A DNA stretch of 64,000 bases from Flammeovirga yaeyamensis (GTDB lineage: Bacteria; Bacteroidota; Bacteroidia; Cytophagales; Flammeovirgaceae): assembly GCF_018736045.1 (NCBI RefSeq), contig NZ_CP076132.1:2279501-2343500 (forward strand), given 5' to 3'. The position numbers and the translations under genes were made by a program. The notes beneath the pieces are model-generated. The model saw nothing but the letters and a program-made list of their open reading frames with translations. It was not told the origin of the DNA and searched no databases. Shown here piece by piece: positions 61,586 to 64,000 of the stretch (positions are counted from its first letter, which is position 1; each line of letters begins with the position of its first letter).

Positions 61586-64000
61586 TTAGTCTTTTAATAG
61601 GAAACTTACCAATTGAATTAAGCCAAAATCTAACATGGCACCAATAGGAAGACCAAGTATAAAACCATAAATAATTAAACGGTTAAAATACATGCCTGCA
61701 AAGCCATAAAATAACTCCTCAATTTTTTGAGGATCCATCATATTGATCTCTTTGACAACAATGCCTTTAAAGTCAATTTTTTGGATTAATTTACTTGAAT
61801 GTGGTATAGCCGACTTCATTAAACCGTCTAACATCTTATTCAATAAATAATCTTTCGTTTCTCTTTTTAGTGAATGATTGAAATTATCCAAGATGATATG
61901 GGATAATCCACCTGTGATATCTCGAATTTGCTCTTGTATCTTATGGTTTTCTAAGGAATGATAAATTCCTCTTTCTAAATCATGTAGCAATTGTTGTTTA
62001 TCAAATATTTGATGCATACCCTTACTACCTATATCCTGAGCCAAAGTTGAGGCCAATTGTGAAGTAAGTTTTTGGAATGATCTTGAGTTGAGTAGAAGGT
62101 TGAAAGTGTCCTGAATACCAAGTTCTAAATTGTGTTCATCTACACCTTCAAAAATGTCCTTCACCTTCTTGGTCAATACAATTTTGTTGAAAATATCGAT
62201 AATCATTACAAGCAAATCATTAACGATTAAAGCTGTTTTTTGATTATCAGATAATTGAACATCTAAATGTTTTCTGACTATTTCTATTTCTGGAGCTAAA
62301 TTTCTACTTAATGAATCATACAATTCTCCTTCAGTAACATCTCCTACATTAAGTATATCTTCAATTTTAGTTTTAAAGACCTCGTCCACTATACGATTTA
62401 GAACATACTGAATAGAGGTAGTTAATCGCTGGTTTTTAACCAAGCTCTTCACTGTGTCTTTTAAAGCTTCATTTTGAATGCTGATTTCTAGCTCTTTTAC
62501 TTTTGTTTCTTTAGCGATGATGGAAATCTTATTTTGTACTTTTTGAGTGATATCCGGAAGTCCTTTAATTAATAATTCTGGGATTTTGTTATTTACTAAA
62601 TCCTTAGTAGTCTTCTTGATAATTCCCTCATACAGGACAGCTAAAGGTTGTTTGTTTCTTGCTTTATTATACACCTTATTCGCATATTCTTCATCATTCT
62701 TTCTGATTCGGCCAATAATTTTTTCCATCAGTTGGTCAATCATCTCAATGCTTTGTTCCTGAAGTAAAGCATAAGGTCTACCTCCAAAGAGATCGCGAAT
62801 AGGAAGGTCTTTTTCTGAGTATTTATGAATCTCTCTTTCAATTAAACGGAATACCTTTTCTTGGAATTCAGAATTATGAATAGAATCATTCATAAAGTCC
62901 CAAACTTTATATTTGATTTTCTCTTTATTTTCAGAAAATAGAGCGATATCATCGAGTGTTTTTGATCGATAATTCATCAACTTATCTCTAAAAATAATTT
63001 TGAGTTCATCAAAAAGTTGATCGTTTTGAATCCACTGATTTGTTTTATAAATTTGTCGATTTAGAATTTCGCGAACTCCTTCAAATATTTGCTCAATAAA
63101 TTTATCTGGAAGTGCATCCATTAGCATGAGATCATCTTTTAACAGACGTATAACTCTTGCAGTTAGATAATTTGATAAAGTGGTGTAAACAATCTCTTTC
63201 TGAGACAGGTTAGTAAGTGTATTTTCTAGAGTGATAATGTCAATATCAGTGAGGTCATCAATTTCTTTATCTAAGACTGTGATCGCCTTTTTAGCATAGT
63301 CGTATCGATGTGCAAACAGTTCTTGAGCAATCAGTTTACTAATTTTTTTACTGATATTCTTTTTCTCCGTATCTAATAATGTATCTACAGTTTTATAATC
63401 GCTCTCGACAAACGTATTGAAAATTGAAGTTTTCAGAGAAGCTAATTTTTCTTCAATATCAGATCCTATAGATTCCTCGTTGAGTAGTTGCTGACCAACA
63501 AAATCACCCATATTCTGAGCAAACTTAGATTGGTTGCTAGAGATTACACTTGGAGTAAAAGGCAACTGTAATCCAAAAAGATATTTTGGACGGTATGGAC
63601 GGAATATCATTTTTATGGCAATCCAATTGGTACCCAATCCGGTTATACCATATACTGCAGCAATACCTAAAGCCATAAAAGTAGGGTTGTCTCCAAAATG
63701 TACAAAAGCAGTAATACCACCAGCAATTGCTCCTAGAATAGCACCAAAATAAGTAATGGGTTTCATATTACTACCCATAAAACCTTTGACCATTTCAGGA
63801 AGTTGTTGGTGCTTGTTATGAAGGTTCTTTTCAACAATCTTACTCACTTGCCCTTGCATTAATCGATTGATATTTCTATCGATATACCCAAAAATAGCAT
63901 TGGTCAGTTTTAAGGGAAGGGAAGCTATTTTTTCAACAACTCCAATCAGATCATATATAGGTCTTTCTTTAGCTTGGTGGCTAAATTTTCTCAAAAACTT
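61586..64000 (-). CDS. DUF445 family membrane protein, probably cut at its N-terminus by the window edge
   Basis: More than 800 residues of a DUF445 (YheB/YjiN-like) protein. Membrane segments lie near the N-terminus ('ITYFGAILGAIAGGITAFVHF' and 'ALGIAAVYGITGLGTNWIAI') and at the very C-terminus ('LIIYGFILGLPIGAMLDFGLI'). 'IKMIFRPYRPKYLFGLQLPFTPSVI' is the family signature. In between are about 600 residues of amphipathic helices that look like repeated helical hairpins. The only start codon in view is a TTG at 63994 and the frame is open to the edge, so the true start is probably outside. Function of the family is unknown. Confidence 0.82.
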   Translation of the reverse strand, partial: KFLRKFSHQAKERPIYDLIGVVEKIASLPLKLTNAIFGYIDRNINRLMQGQVSKIVEKNLHNKHQQLPEMVKGFMGSNMKPITYFGAILGAIAGGITAFVHFGDNPTFMALGIAAVYGITGLGTNWIAIKMIFRPYRPKYLFGLQLPFTPSVISSNQSKFAQNMGDFVGQQLLNEESIGSDIEEKLASLKTSIFNTFVESDYKTVDTLLDTEKKNISKKISKLIAQELFAHRYDYAKKAITVLDKEIDDLTDIDIITLENTLTNLSQKEIVYTTLSNYLTARVIRLLKDDLMLMDALPDKFIEQIFEGVREILNRQIYKTNQWIQNDQLFDELKIIFRDKLMNYRSKTLDDIALFSENKEKIKYKVWDFMNDSIHNSEFQEKVFRLIEREIHKYSEKDLPIRDLFGGRPYALLQEQSIEMIDQLMEKIIGRIRKNDEEYANKVYNKARNKQPLAVLYEGIIKKTTKDLVNNKIPELLIKGLPDITQKVQNKISIIAKETKVKELEISIQNEALKDTVKSLVKNQRLTTSIQYVLNRIVDEVFKTKIEDILNVGDVTEGELYDSLSRNLAPEIEIVRKHLDVQLSDNQKTALIVNDLLVMIIDIFNKIVLTKKVKDIFEGVDEHNLELGIQDTFNLLLNSRSFQKLTSQLASTLAQDIGSKGMHQIFDKQQLLHDLERGIYHSLENHKIQEQIRDITGGLSHIILDNFNHSLKRETKDYLLNKMLDGLMKSAIPHSSKLIQKIDFKGIVVKEINMMDPQKIEELFYGFAGMYFNRLIIYGFILGLPIGAMLDFGLIQLVSFLLKD

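Overview
The window comes from a low-GC member of the Bacteroidota, most likely a marine Cytophagales bacterium of the Flammeovirga type. The genus is an inference from gene content. The evidence for the phylum is: a type IX secretion (T9SS) C-terminal sorting domain and a T9SS plug protein, many 'MKK...C' lipoproteins and beta-barrels, A-rich start regions without clear Shine-Dalgarno motifs, a DUF5723-like barrel, and the order sigma54 activator - lptE - acidic TPR-like protein - secG.

Left part (1-10.9 kb): a glycan-use locus for galacto-configured sugars. It holds a NahK-like sugar 1-kinase (cut by the window edge), a HIT-type nucleotidylyltransferase related to GalT, a Tat-exported GH109 enzyme, a GH110 lipoprotein, an MFS permease, a ROK regulator, a DUF3472 lipoprotein and a second, leaderless GH109 protein. 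GH109 (alpha-N-acetylgalactosaminidase) and GH110 (alpha-1,3-galactosidase) are the families that remove the terminal sugars of blood-group A and B type structures. The kinase and uridylyltransferase would carry the released GalNAc or galactose into nucleotide-sugar metabolism.

11-21.4 kb: a tripartite efflux system (HlyD-like adaptor, TolC-like channel, LolD/MacB-type ATPase, two FtsX/MacB permeases) encoded next to its own NtrC-type response regulator and NtrY-type kinase. Two nearly identical palindromes, one upstream of each efflux operon, look like binding sites for that regulator. A DUF5723-like outer-membrane protein follows.

21.8-30.6 kb: an orphan IS1/InsA-like zinc-ribbon/HTH protein, acetyl-CoA synthetase, and the most striking gene of the window. 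This is a 1936-residue secreted cellulase with the order GH9 - CBM3c - PKD - PKD - X - X - PKD - GH48 - T9SS sorting domain. It resembles the GH9/GH48 bifunctional CelA of Caldicellulosiruptor, but rebuilt with Bacteroidota parts. The two X modules (127 residues each) belong to no family I recognise.

30.6-43.8 kb: a YraN nuclease-like protein, a prokaryotic glutamate-receptor-like K+ channel, the 2-oxoglutarate dehydrogenase cluster (sucA, a GNAT acetyltransferase, a two-lipoyl-domain sucB, then lpd), an Omp85-type barrel, a large membrane-anchored protein with an internal duplication, and a small secreted protein.

44-54.7 kb: secG, an acidic protein, lptE and a receiver-less sigma54 activator on one strand; enolase; a J-domain/TPR membrane protein; peptidase E; a small conserved protein; and a two-gene iron-sulfur oxidoreductase operon.

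55-64 kb: the T9SS plug protein, an array of four identical tRNA-Pro(UGG)/tRNA-Arg(UCU) pairs closed by a strong terminator, two paralogous small beta-barrels, a lipoprotein of unknown function, another barrel, and a DUF445 membrane protein that runs off the right edge. All identifications are from reading the sequence; no database search was possible.
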